A stretch of DNA of 64,000 nucleotides from Wenzhouxiangella sp. XN24 (GTDB taxonomy: Bacteria; Pseudomonadota; Gammaproteobacteria; Steroidobacterales; XN24), in assembly GCF_011064545.1 (NCBI RefSeq), contig NZ_JAAMFG010000036.1:310001-374000 (forward strand), given 5' to 3'. Below are positions 36,623-45,732 of the stretch, piece by piece (the stretch's first letter is position 1; every line of letters begins with the position of its first letter). The notes below the pieces were generated by a model. It did not search any database. It was not told the DNA's origin and was given only the letters and a program-made list of their open reading frames with translations. A program made the translations under genes and the position numbers.

Positions 36623-36638
36623 ACTGACCGCCGTCAGT
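36623..36638 (+). promoter_or_regulatory. Second TGAC-N4-GTCA palindrome
   Basis: ACTGACCGCCGTCAGT is a perfect 6-bp-arm dyad with the same TGAC-N4-GTCA core and spacing as the site 41 bp upstream. The centre-to-centre spacing is close to four helical turns. Together they look like tandem operators for a CRP/FNR-family protein in front of the Asp-box gene. No clear -10 element is visible. Confidence 0.55.
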
Positions 36639-36696
36639 TTTCCGCCGCCCGTCTGACGGCGACGCCCTAGCCTCAGGTCATGCGAACCCGGCGGAA

Positions 36697-36716
36697 GGCC
36701 GGCAGGGCTGCCGGCC
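36697..36716 (+). promoter_or_regulatory. GC-rich hairpin in the leader of the Asp-box gene
   Basis: GGCCGGCA-GGGC-TGCCGGCC is a perfect 8-bp stem with a 4-nt loop, ending 25 nt before the ATG at 36742. It may protect or structure the mRNA leader, with no further evidence. Confidence 0.4.
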
Positions 36717-36741
36717 CCGGGGGAGCAACGGAGGGCGAATC

Positions 36742-39390
36742 ATGAAACGCTCAATATTGTCGCTCGTCACGGCGGTCTCTGCCGTGCTCAGCATCCAGGC
36801 CGCCATGGCCCAGACATTTGATGGCGACGTCCTGGAATTCTCGCCGGCCGAGGGCCCCAGCGTGGTCTCGGACGGTGCATCCACCAACAAGGTCAAGATC
36901 CTGCGCACACCGGACGGCACGCTCTTCGCGATCTACGGTGACACCCAGGACGTCGGCATGATGGCCTGGAACGCCAAAGCCGGCGCAACGCAACTGCCCA
37001 CTGACATCGTCATCAAGTATTCGATCGACGACGGCGTCACCTGGAGCGAGCCGCTGAACATCGACAACACAGCAGCGCTCTCCTCCGCCAGGGGCATCCT
37101 GGTGCAGGAAGGCCCGCCGATGCTCGATCCGCTGACGGGGACTCCAGACCTGGTGAACGACCCGAACGCCGTGGACTATCCAGGCGACTCGGACAAGCCG
37201 AACCATCGGAACATCGGCAACTACCTCTTCATATCTTTCAACAGCAAGTACTGCCCGGCGGATGAAACACGCTTCCCCGGCGAAACACAGCGCTTCGTCA
37301 CCTACACGGAGCTCTTCGGGGTCACCGTGCCCTACAGCTGCCAGTACGCCTCTCGACTGGTGTGGAATCCCAGCACCAAGGCATTCAACACCTATGAAGC
37401 CTGGGGCGGGCTTCCTTACAAGACCGAGCGGCTGACCAGCGGCATGCGCGACGCCAAGCAGGACGCCAACCGCGGCAACAAGTTCGCGCATGTCGTCAAC
37501 TGGCAGGAAGACCCGCTGGGCCTGAAACTCGGTGAAGCCGAGGGTCCGGGCAGCGGAGCCTCCGGCGCCAATGTCAACAATGGCACGGACATCTGGTACA
37601 GCTACCTCGACCTGCTCAACGCGGCCGGTACGGGCGTGGACCCGGCGAAGTTCGTCAATGGCTCCTACACCGCTCCGGTGCGCATCTCGCGCAACATCTT
37701 CGCCGCACAGTCGCTCGAGGGGCGCGACATCGAGACGCACCCGCCGGGTGACTATGACCGCGGTAACGTCGGCGCTTCCCGGCCCAACATCGGCCAGATC
37801 GACGACACCGTGGTCATCGCCTATGAGGAGACCAAGGGCACGCAGGGCTGGGAGGACGGCAAGTACGTCCGCTACCATGCCTTCCGTTTCGACACGCCTC
37901 CCGCAGGCGGCGAGCACGGCTGCATCATCAGCGACCCCTGGGAGAATGCCCGCCGGGTCCGTTTCCTGACGCAGTCCGCGTCCCAGGAAGTGCCGCTGCT
38001 GTTCATCTACAAGCAGGGCGACTTCACCCAGGGCGGCGCGTCCGACATCATGCTGCGCCGCGCGGTCGGCGGCTTCATGCCGGAAAACCTGCAGCCTGCG
38101 GTGGACGTCGAGAACTGCCGCGTCAGCATCATGGATGACCTCGACCCGCTGTACATGACCGTGAACGCCCCGGCCATGAACTTCAGCGGCACGCGCGCCA
38201 TCGGCGGCGTCCCGGGCACCGGCCAGATGGGCGAGTCCATCGACACCGGCGCAAACATGCAGGAGAACGCGCTGGCGCATCGCGGAATGATGCGCGGTAG
38301 CGACATCCTGGTCGGCTTCAGCTACGTGCCCGACCTGGCACGGTTCCAGATCCTCGACACCGAGGCGCCGTACAACTTCATGGTACGTCGCTCGACTGAC
38401 GGTGGAGCCACCTGGACGGACGCAGTCAATCTCACCCCGCTGGTGACGGCGGAATCCGGCTACACAGTGAAAGAGCCACGCATCGTGCCGACACCCGGCA
38501 GCGGGCCGAACTGTGCAACCGATCCCACCGACTGCCAGGACCCGAACGTGATCTACGTGGCATACGGCTTGCAGAGCAACGTCCTGGAGTACCAGGAAGC
38601 CGGCGACTTCGACATCTACATGGCGGTCACCTTTGACGGCGGGGCGAGCTTCTCGGCGCCGAAGGCCATCACGGGCGGCGACGCACTGTTCGGCGTCACC
38701 GACGAGTTCGAGGACTTCGAGACGCAGATCAAGCTGCGGCCCGATGGGCGGGCGAGCTATACGGTCTGGTCCGGTAACGACGGTACCGCCAAGCACGCCA
38801 TGTTCCGCAGCGGCCTGGTCCGCGGCGATACGCGGGCGGTCGAGACCACCCTCAGCGGCAAGCAGTCGCAGTTGACGGTGATCCCGGACGAGCAGTCCGA
38901 AGCCTTGCTGGTCGACCCGATCTGGAAGTCCCCGAGCGACTACCCGGTGCAGCTGGAAGGCTACAACCTCCCGTACGGCGTGCTGGAGTTCACGGTCGAG
39001 CGCGTCGACCTTGGCGGGCAGATCGAAGTGACCTTGACCTTCCCCGACCCGCTGCCGGAAGGCACGAGCTACTGGAAGTTCGGCCCCACGCATGAAGACG
39101 GGACGGAGCACTGGTACAGCGTCCCGGCCACCATCGACGGCAACACGATCACCTACGTGCTGACCGATGGCGAGAACGGGGACGACGACCTGGTAGTGAA
39201 CGGGATCATCGTCGATCCAGGCGCCCCGGCCGTCTACAACCCGCCGCCCGTCGTCACGCCCACGCCGGTATCGAGTTCCGGCGGTGGCGGCGCCTTTGGC
39301 GCAGGCAACCCGGTCGATCCCGCCCTGCTGGCACTCGCACTTCTCGGCTTGCTGCAAATCGCACGCCGGCGGAGGATGCTGCTGAGCTGA
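36742..39390 (+). CDS. Secreted Asp-box (beta-propeller-like) protein with choice-of-anchor-type C-terminal signal
   Basis: An 882-residue protein with a signal peptide cleaved near A23-Q24. Asp-box-like motifs occur at S94-W101 (SIDDGVTW), S551-W558 (STDGGATW) and T630-F637 (TFDGGASF), a hallmark of sialidase-like propellers. A domain at about 740-830 (LPYGVLEFTVERVDLGGQIE, SYWKFGPTHEDGTEHWYSVP in pieces) matches the choice-of-anchor-U type. The tail is Pro/Ser-rich, then GGGGAFGAG, a hydrophobic helix and ARRRR, which is a tripartite sorting signal of the GlyGly/JDVT-CTERM kind. The role is unknown. It follows the FNR-like regulator and its palindromes and ends at a strong terminator. Confidence 0.8.
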   Translation: MKRSILSLVTAVSAVLSIQAAMAQTFDGDVLEFSPAEGPSVVSDGASTNKVKILRTPDGTLFAIYGDTQDVGMMAWNAKAGATQLPTDIVIKYSIDDGVTWSEPLNIDNTAALSSARGILVQEGPPMLDPLTGTPDLVNDPNAVDYPGDSDKPNHRNIGNYLFISFNSKYCPADETRFPGETQRFVTYTELFGVTVPYSCQYASRLVWNPSTKAFNTYEAWGGLPYKTERLTSGMRDAKQDANRGNKFAHVVNWQEDPLGLKLGEAEGPGSGASGANVNNGTDIWYSYLDLLNAAGTGVDPAKFVNGSYTAPVRISRNIFAAQSLEGRDIETHPPGDYDRGNVGASRPNIGQIDDTVVIAYEETKGTQGWEDGKYVRYHAFRFDTPPAGGEHGCIISDPWENARRVRFLTQSASQEVPLLFIYKQGDFTQGGASDIMLRRAVGGFMPENLQPAVDVENCRVSIMDDLDPLYMTVNAPAMNFSGTRAIGGVPGTGQMGESIDTGANMQENALAHRGMMRGSDILVGFSYVPDLARFQILDTEAPYNFMVRRSTDGGATWTDAVNLTPLVTAESGYTVKEPRIVPTPGSGPNCATDPTDCQDPNVIYVAYGLQSNVLEYQEAGDFDIYMAVTFDGGASFSAPKAITGGDALFGVTDEFEDFETQIKLRPDGRASYTVWSGNDGTAKHAMFRSGLVRGDTRAVETTLSGKQSQLTVIPDEQSEALLVDPIWKSPSDYPVQLEGYNLPYGVLEFTVERVDLGGQIEVTLTFPDPLPEGTSYWKFGPTHEDGTEHWYSVPATIDGNTITYVLTDGENGDDDLVVNGIIVDPGAPAVYNPPPVVTPTPVSSSGGGGAFGAGNPVDPALLALALLGLLQIARRRRMLLS

Positions 39391-39423
39391 GTCCATCCCT
39401 CCGGGCTTGGTCTGCGGCAGTGA

Positions 39424-39452
39424 GGGGCGCCCCGCGGGGGGCGCCCCTTTTT
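39424..39452 (+). terminator. Intrinsic terminator of the Asp-box gene
   Basis: GGGGCGCCCC and GGGGCGCCCC pair as a 10-bp stem around a GCGG loop, followed by five T residues. It lies 33 nt after the stop. Confidence 0.9.
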
Positions 39453-39533
39453 CATGCTCATCCGTTCCAGCGGACGGCGCGAAAACATGGTTGAATAGTT
39501 TGCCCGACCGCCAGAGTCCCAGGCCCGCCCCTC

Positions 39534-40493
<960 letters not shown>

Positions 40494-40549
40494 GTCGATC
40501 GAGGCGGCGGCGAGGCGTCGAAACCGCCATGAGCGAAACCCGGGCCACG

Positions 40550-40581
40550 AAAAAGGGCTGCGATCCGGCAGACCGCAGCCC
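40550..40581 (-). terminator. Intrinsic terminator of the minus-strand porin
   Basis: In the minus direction GGGCTGCG (40581-40574) pairs with CGCAGCCC (40562-40555) across an 11-nt loop, followed by five T residues (40554-40550). It lies 30 nt after the porin stop. Confidence 0.85.
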
Positions 40582-40610
40582 CCTGGTACACGCCCTGCGG
40601 CGTCGCGAAC

Positions 40611-41735
40611 CTAGAAGTAGTACCCGATGTTGATGTTGAAGCGGGAACGCCACTTGCCGGCCGAACCGCCGTCGAGCCCGATGCCGTCGCCGCCCGCGAA
40701 CCACATGTTGCGGCCCGCGATCCAGTCGAAGTAGGCGTACACGCCGCCGGCGGACACCGCGCAGCCCGTGACGTTCTGGACGGACTCTGCAGAGTTGTCC
40801 ACCCGCGGGTCGATGTAGGTCAGGTTGTTGTAGCAGTTGAGCCCCGTGATCGGACCCCAGTCCACGGTGAAGGCCCGCGCCACGTTCGCCGTCCAGACCT
40901 CGCCCTTGGCGGCCATCAGGAAGGGGAAGCCGAAAGCGCCGTACTGCACGAAGTCGTCCGATACGCCGACAGGATTCTCCGGGTTGAACGCGTAGCTCAT
41001 GCCCTGCAGCTGCAGGTTCCACGGGCCGTAATTGCCGTTCAGGTGGGCGGCCACGGCCCAACGATCGCCGTTGTCCTCGGTGGTCTGGTTGTAGATCTGG
41101 CCGGCCTGCAGGCTGAGGCCGAGCTCGGTCGTCCGGTCGGCTTCATGCGTGAGCAGCCGCGCGGCGCGGAAATTGACCTGGTTGGTCTCCGTGTTCTGCT
41201 GGTCGCCCCCGGTGACGAGATCGAAAGAGTAACGATCAGCGCGGCTGTCGTTGGCGTACTCCGGGTTCTTGAAGAAGGCGGTGTGGAACGTCCAGTCACC
41301 GGACTTGCGGACTACCTTGACGCCGGTGTCGTAGTCATCCTCGAAACCCATGTAATAGGCGCCGCTGAACCAGAAGCTGTGCGAGGCAAACGGCAGGATG
41401 CCGAAGGGCACCTGGGTAATGCCCAGCTCCACGTGCGTCTGCTCGCTGAACTCGTAGCCGACCCACGCGTGGTGGATCGCCTGGAAGTCGTTGTAGCGGC
41501 GCCACTCGGCATCCAGGATCACCTCGCCGATCGTACCGCGGGCGTTGATGCGGAACAGTTCCAGTTCGAAGTCCCCGCCCCGGTCCTTGTTCTGGTCGTC
41601 GTAGTCACGCCATGCGTAGTTCAGGCGTACGGCGCCGCCGAAATTGATGCCGTCCTCCTCTTCCGCCGTCGTCGTGACCGGCAGGCTGAGAAGGGTTGCG
41701 GCGAGGGCCGCAGCGTAGATTCGTCCGTGCTTCAT
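40611..41735 (-). CDS. Outer-membrane porin (OprP-like barrel)
   Basis: A 374-residue protein with a signal peptide (residues 1-24, TTAEEE). The barrel pattern is clear: VRLNYAWRDYDDQNKDRGGDF, FRINARGTIGEVILDAEWRR, HVELGITQVPFGILPF and the closing strand FNINIGYYF. The VPFGI motif is typical of the phosphate/alginate-type porins. Two cysteines late in the chain (NC.. and GC..) could form a loop disulfide. It has its own terminator and a 183-bp upstream region, so it is probably monocistronic. The substrate is not clear. Confidence 0.8.
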   Translation of the reverse strand: MKHGRIYAAALAATLLSLPVTTTAEEEDGINFGGAVRLNYAWRDYDDQNKDRGGDFELELFRINARGTIGEVILDAEWRRYNDFQAIHHAWVGYEFSEQTHVELGITQVPFGILPFASHSFWFSGAYYMGFEDDYDTGVKVVRKSGDWTFHTAFFKNPEYANDSRADRYSFDLVTGGDQQNTETNQVNFRAARLLTHEADRTTELGLSLQAGQIYNQTTEDNGDRWAVAAHLNGNYGPWNLQLQGMSYAFNPENPVGVSDDFVQYGAFGFPFLMAAKGEVWTANVARAFTVDWGPITGLNCYNNLTYIDPRVDNSAESVQNVTGCAVSAGGVYAYFDWIAGRNMWFAGGDGIGLDGGSAGKWRSRFNINIGYYF

Positions 41736-41918
41736 ATCTTGTTCCCCAAGCGCTTATTTGTGGTGAGGCCGCAACAGTTGTTAGGATGGCGGCTCAACCC
41801 CAACAGTCTAGACACTTCACAGCGGAGCGCAACCCGCTGATTTGCTTAGCTTTTCCTCAGGCCAGGCAACGGGCGGTTGACGCCTGCTGGAGGGCCGGGA
41901 GATCATCTTCCGGGCGCG

Positions 41919-43292
41919 ATGAGCAGCCACCCCAACCCCCTTCCCACCCCGATGCTGGTGCTCTTCGGCCTGGTCAACCTGCCGTTGTCCATGCTGATGT
42001 CGCCCACCGCGGCGATCCTGCCCAATTTCTATCTCGAGTACAGCGCCGTGACGCTCGCCGGGCTGGCGACCGCGACCTTCATCGCGCGCAGCTTCGACGG
42101 CCTCACGGATCCGCTGATCGGCTATCTCTCGGACCGGACGGGCACCCGCAAACCGTGGATGATCCTGGGTGCCGTCGTGGTGGCGGCAAGCACCTGGTTC
42201 CTGTTCAACCCGGCCGCCGACGCCGGGCTGGGTCACCTGCTGACCTGGTACCTGCTGACCACCCTGGGGTGGACCCTCGTAGAGATTCCGCATACCGCGA
42301 TGGCGGCGGAACTGTCTTCCGGCTACCACGAGCGATCCCGGATCGCGCTGTGGCGCCAGTTGCTCGGCTTCGCCGGCGGGATCCTGTTCATGGCGGCGCC
42401 GATGCTGCTCGTCGGGGGCACGACACGTTTCGGCCCGGAAGTGATGCGCGTCCTGGCCGTCTTCATCATGGCCGGGCTGCCGCTGTCCGTGGCGCTGATG
42501 TGCCTGACCGTGCCGGAACCAGTCCGCAGGGTCCGGGCGCGGCCCGTCCGCCCGGTCGATCTCTGGCACGCCCTGCGTGATACCCCGCCGCTGCGCTATT
42601 TTCTCGTCACCCAGGTCCTGTTCGGCCTGGCCACCGGCGCTGTCGCCAGCCTGTTCGTGATCTACGCGAGCCAGCACCTGGGCCTGCCGGACAAGGTGCC
42701 GCAGATTGCGCTGCCGATGACGCTGGCCATGGCGCTGGGCATGCCGCTGTGGCTGCAGGTCATGAAACACGTGGACAAGCACCGGGCGTGGGCGATCGCC
42801 GCGGGCGGGATGATCGCCACCCTGTTAATGGTCCCCTGGATCGCGCCCGGCCCCGGCGCGCTGCTGCCGATGATCGGCGTGATGACCAGCTTCGGTTTCT
42901 TTCTCGGGCTGTCCTCGATCGCTCTCCCGTCCCTGCTCGCCGATATCGTGGACTACGATATATGGCGTAACCGGCAAAACCGTGCGGCGATCCTGTTCTC
43001 GTTCCAGGCGCTCGTGACAAAACTCAACCAGGGACTGGGCGGCGCGATCGCATTGTCGATCCCGGCCCTGTTCGGCTTCTCCGGCCAGGCCGCGCCGTCA
43101 GCGCACGGGGTCCTCGGCCTCAAGCTTGCGTTTGTCGCCTGGCCCTGCGTGTTGCTGGCGCTGATGCTGGCGCTGGCGTGGCGCTACCCGCTGGATCGGC
43201 GCGCCCACGGCATCCTGGCCCGACGGATCGGTCGCCGGTCGCCGGGCCGGGCGCTCGGGACGGCTGATGCCGGGTCCGTCGAGACACCCTGA
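41919..43292 (+). CDS. MFS transporter, GPH/MelB-type (MFS_2)
   Basis: A 457-residue inner-membrane carrier with 12 predicted helices. ARSFDGLTDPLIGYLSDRTGTRKPWM is the signature region of the glycoside-pentoside-hexuronide family, and EIPHTAMAAELSSGYHERSRIALWR follows after TM4/5 as expected. The second half has DIVDYDIWRNRQNRAAILFSFQALVTKLNQGLG in pieces. It probably moves a sugar or small organic solute with Na+ or H+. The frame is open to 41877, but the ATG at 41919 gives a normal cytoplasmic N-terminus. wrbA starts 15 nt after its stop. Confidence 0.85.
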   Translation: MSSHPNPLPTPMLVLFGLVNLPLSMLMSPTAAILPNFYLEYSAVTLAGLATATFIARSFDGLTDPLIGYLSDRTGTRKPWMILGAVVVAASTWFLFNPAADAGLGHLLTWYLLTTLGWTLVEIPHTAMAAELSSGYHERSRIALWRQLLGFAGGILFMAAPMLLVGGTTRFGPEVMRVLAVFIMAGLPLSVALMCLTVPEPVRRVRARPVRPVDLWHALRDTPPLRYFLVTQVLFGLATGAVASLFVIYASQHLGLPDKVPQIALPMTLAMALGMPLWLQVMKHVDKHRAWAIAAGGMIATLLMVPWIAPGPGALLPMIGVMTSFGFFLGLSSIALPSLLADIVDYDIWRNRQNRAAILFSFQALVTKLNQGLGGAIALSIPALFGFSGQAAPSAHGVLGLKLAFVAWPCVLLALMLALAWRYPLDRRAHGILARRIGRRSPGRALGTADAGSVETP

Positions 43293-43307
43293 ACACGGAG
43301 CAGACGA

Positions 43308-43910
43308 ATGACGAAGATACTGGTGATCTACTACAGCATGTACGGCCACGTGGAAACCATGGCGGAGGCCATCGCTGCCGGGGCCCGCTCGGTCGACGGC
43401 ACGGAGGTCGTGATCCGGCGAGTCCCCGAACTCATGCCCGAGGAAGTCGCCCGCGAAGCCGGCGCGAAGCTCGACCAGGCGGCGAAGATTGCGAAGGTCG
43501 ATGAACTCGCGGACTACGACGCGATCATTTTCGGCACGCCGACGCGCTACGGGAACATGTGCAGCCAGATGCGGAATTTCCTGGACCAGACCGGCTCCCT
43601 GTGGGCCAAGGGCACGCTGGTCGGCAAGATCGGCAGCGTCTTCACTTCCACCGCCACACAGCACGGCGGCCAGGAAACCACCCTGACGTCGTTTCATACG
43701 ACGCTTTTGCACCTGGGCATGGTCGTCGTCGGCGTGCCTTATGCGGCAAGCGAGCTCAGTGAAATGGACGAGATTTCCGGGGGGACGCCCTACGGCGCCA
43801 GCACGATGGCGGGCAGCGACGGCAGCCGGCAACCCTCGAAGAACGAACTGGCGATCGCCCGCTTCCAGGGCGAGCATGTGGCGAAACTGGCGCTGAAACT
43901 CGGCGGCTAG
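43308..43910 (+). CDS. wrbA: NAD(P)H:quinone oxidoreductase, type IV
   Basis: A 200-residue flavodoxin-like protein. The FMN phosphate loop is [11 protein letters not shown], the second loop [24 protein letters not shown], and the third [34 protein letters not shown] and the closing [13 protein letters not shown] match WrbA. It reduces quinones by two electrons, limiting oxidative stress. It is probably transcribed with the MFS gene just upstream. Confidence 0.95.
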   Translation: MTKILVIYYSMYGHVETMAEAIAAGARSVDGTEVVIRRVPELMPEEVAREAGAKLDQAAKIAKVDELADYDAIIFGTPTRYGNMCSQMRNFLDQTGSLWAKGTLVGKIGSVFTSTATQHGGQETTLTSFHTTLLHLGMVVVGVPYAASELSEMDEISGGTPYGASTMAGSDGSRQPSKNELAIARFQGEHVAKLALKLGG

Positions 43911-43975
43911 GGGCGGGGAGCGGCCGTCAGCCTGTTGATCAGCCCATTGACAAGGGCGAGGCGCTCAACAAATCA

Positions 43976-44021
43976 GGGCGAAGGCAGCGCGGTGAACTCG
44001 GTCACTGCGTGCACTTCGCCC
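43976..44021. terminator. Long imperfect stem-loop between wrbA and the small-protein gene
   Basis: GGGCGAAG (43976-43983) pairs with CTTCGCCC (44014-44021), and imperfect inner pairing (GGTGA/TCAC) extends the stem. It lies between convergent genes and could end transcription from both sides. No T-run follows. Confidence 0.4.
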
Positions 44022-44037
44022 TCGCTTGCTTGACGAC

Positions 44038-44151
44038 TCAGGCGCGCTTGGCGTGCGCCTGGCGCCTGCGACGCCGGGATCGACGACCCAGACGGTCATC
44101 CTTGTCGGTCGGTGAAAGCCTTCCTCTGGCAGCGGTCTTGCGGGTTTCCAT
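44038..44151 (-). CDS. 37-residue Arg-rich basic peptide
   Basis: A small ORF of 37 codons starting METRKTAARGRLS, with GGAGG six bases before the ATG. A consensus-like -10 TAGAAT (44196-44191) lies about 40 nt upstream. The second half is extremely basic (RSRRRRRQAHAKRA), suggesting nucleic-acid or ribosome binding. It stands alone in a 400-bp interval between convergent wrbA and the outer-membrane efflux gene, and has its own ribosome-binding site, which argues for a true small protein. No homologue recognised. Confidence 0.5.
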   Translation of the reverse strand: METRKTAARGRLSPTDKDDRLGRRSRRRRRQAHAKRA

Positions 44152-44289
44152 GGCAGCCTCCTTGGCTCTTTATGGACTTGAGCAGGAGTGATTCTAACGA
44201 TGGAAGAGCCGTCCCGATGTGACGCGGTTCATATTCGCAGGCGGTTGTTTTTACGGGGTTTCCGAGACTTGCGGTGCAGCACGTCTGGC

Positions 44290-44307
44290 GCGGGCGAAGC
44301 CGCCCGC
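44290..44307 (-). terminator. Stem-loop after the outer-membrane efflux gene
   Basis: GCGGGCG and CGCCCGC form a perfect 7-bp stem with a 4-nt loop, 9 nt after the efflux protein stop on the minus strand. There is no T-run, so this is a weak terminator or a transcript-end stem. Confidence 0.4.
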
Positions 44308-44315
44308 CCCGCGCC

Positions 44316-45731
44316 TCAGTCGGCGTCCGACGCCGGTGTCTCCCCGGGAGCCCATCCGCCGCCCATGGCGCGGTACAGTCCGACCATATTGGCGTACTGG
44401 GACTGCCGCGCCGCCACCTCGGCCAGCTCCGCCGAAAACAGTTCGTTGTCGGCGACCAGCACGTCGAGATAGCTGGCGGACCCGGCGTCGAAACGCATGC
44501 GCGCCAGGCTCGCATATTCACGCAGTGTCGCCACGCGGCGGGCCAGCGCGGCAGTATTGGCGTCCGTGGCCTCGACGCCGGCCAGCCCGTCGTTGACCTC
44601 GCGCAGCGCATTGAGCACCGCGGCCCGGTAACCCAGGAGCGCTTCCTCACGAGCGCCTTCGGCGACGGCCACCCGGCCGGCGACCGCCCCCCCGGTGAAC
44701 AGGGGTCCAGCGACGTTCGCGCCCACGCTCCAGCTGCGCGCCGCGCTGTCCAGGAGATCCCCCAGCACGGTGCTGGCCTGGCCCAGGGCCCCGGTCAACG
44801 TGATGTCGGGAAAATAAGCCGCCCGCGCCGCGCCGATATCCGCGTTCGCAGCGACCAGGTTCTGTTCCGCCTGCAGCACGTCCGGACGCTGCTCGAGCAA
44901 TGCGGCCGGCAACGCAGCCGGCACCTCCGGCAGGCCCAGGTCGGCCAGTGCGAGGCCCCTGGGAACGGGGCCCGGGGGACGACCCGTAAGGACCGACAGC
45001 AGGTTCTCCTGTGCCGCGATCTGCCCCTCCAGCAGGGGAATCGCCGCCGCGGCCAGCTGGTACTGCGATTCGACCTGGGCCACTTCCAGCCTCGAGATCA
45101 CCCCTTCCCGGTGGCGCAGCTCGAACAACGACAAGGTCTGTTCGAAGTTGGCGGCCGTGGCGCGCGCGATCTCGAGCTGCCGGTCGAGCGCACGCAGCGC
45201 CAGGTAGCCGGCCGCCACGCCCGCGGTGACCGTAAGGAGCACGCCCCGCCGACCCTGCTCGCTCGCATAAACACGGGCCTGCGCCGCCTCGGATTCCCGC
45301 CGCAGCCGGCCGAACAGGTCCAGTTGCCAGCTGGCGCTGAGCGCCGCACGGTATTGCGTCGAGTAAGGATCGGCGCCGCCCGGGAGGAGCAACTCGCTGC
45401 TGCGCGCCCGATCCGCACCCACGCCGTAGCCGAGCTGCGGCATGAAACCCGCCCGGGTCGCCTGCAAGGCGCCGGCGAACTGAGCGACGCGGGCGGCTGC
45501 GATACGCGTGTCGAGGTTCTCCGCCAGCGCGGTCGCGATGAGCTCATCGAGCACCGGATCGCCTAGCTGTTCCCACCAGGCCGCGTTGGCCAGCGCCACG
45601 GCATTCTCCGGCGCCACGCGCCAGGTGTCGGGCAGGTCCATGGCGGGCCGCTCGTAGTCGGGCCCCACCGCACAGCCGGCGAGGCCGAGGCCCGCCAGCG
45701 ACAGGAGCGTGCGCAACATCAAGGCGCGCAT
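44316..45731 (-). CDS. RND efflux outer-membrane lipoprotein (NodT/OprM family)
   Basis: A 471-residue TolC-like channel with lipobox L17-A-G-C20 and the family start CAVGPDYERPAMDLPDTW. Two outer-membrane-efflux repeats follow, with long Ala/Leu/Glu helices (LRHREGVISRLEVAQVESQYQLA and its counterpart MRFDAGSASYLDVLVADNELF in pieces). It is the last gene of an adaptor-pump-channel operon, starting 1 nt after the pump gene ends. It completes a three-part drug or metabolite pump. Confidence 0.93.
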   Translation of the reverse strand: MRALMLRTLLSLAGLGLAGCAVGPDYERPAMDLPDTWRVAPENAVALANAAWWEQLGDPVLDELIATALAENLDTRIAAARVAQFAGALQATRAGFMPQLGYGVGADRARSSELLLPGGADPYSTQYRAALSASWQLDLFGRLRRESEAAQARVYASEQGRRGVLLTVTAGVAAGYLALRALDRQLEIARATAANFEQTLSLFELRHREGVISRLEVAQVESQYQLAAAAIPLLEGQIAAQENLLSVLTGRPPGPVPRGLALADLGLPEVPAALPAALLEQRPDVLQAEQNLVAANADIGAARAAYFPDITLTGALGQASTVLGDLLDSAARSWSVGANVAGPLFTGGAVAGRVAVAEGAREEALLGYRAAVLNALREVNDGLAGVEATDANTAALARRVATLREYASLARMRFDAGSASYLDVLVADNELFSAELAEVAARQSQYANMVGLYRAMGGGWAPGETPASDAD

Positions 45732-45732
45732 C

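Noticed and set aside
36751-39396. An 881-codon minus-strand frame opposite the Asp-box protein
   Set aside because: The plus-strand product has a signal peptide, Asp-box motifs and an anchoring tail. The minus frame has none and an Arg/Val/Asp-rich antisense composition.
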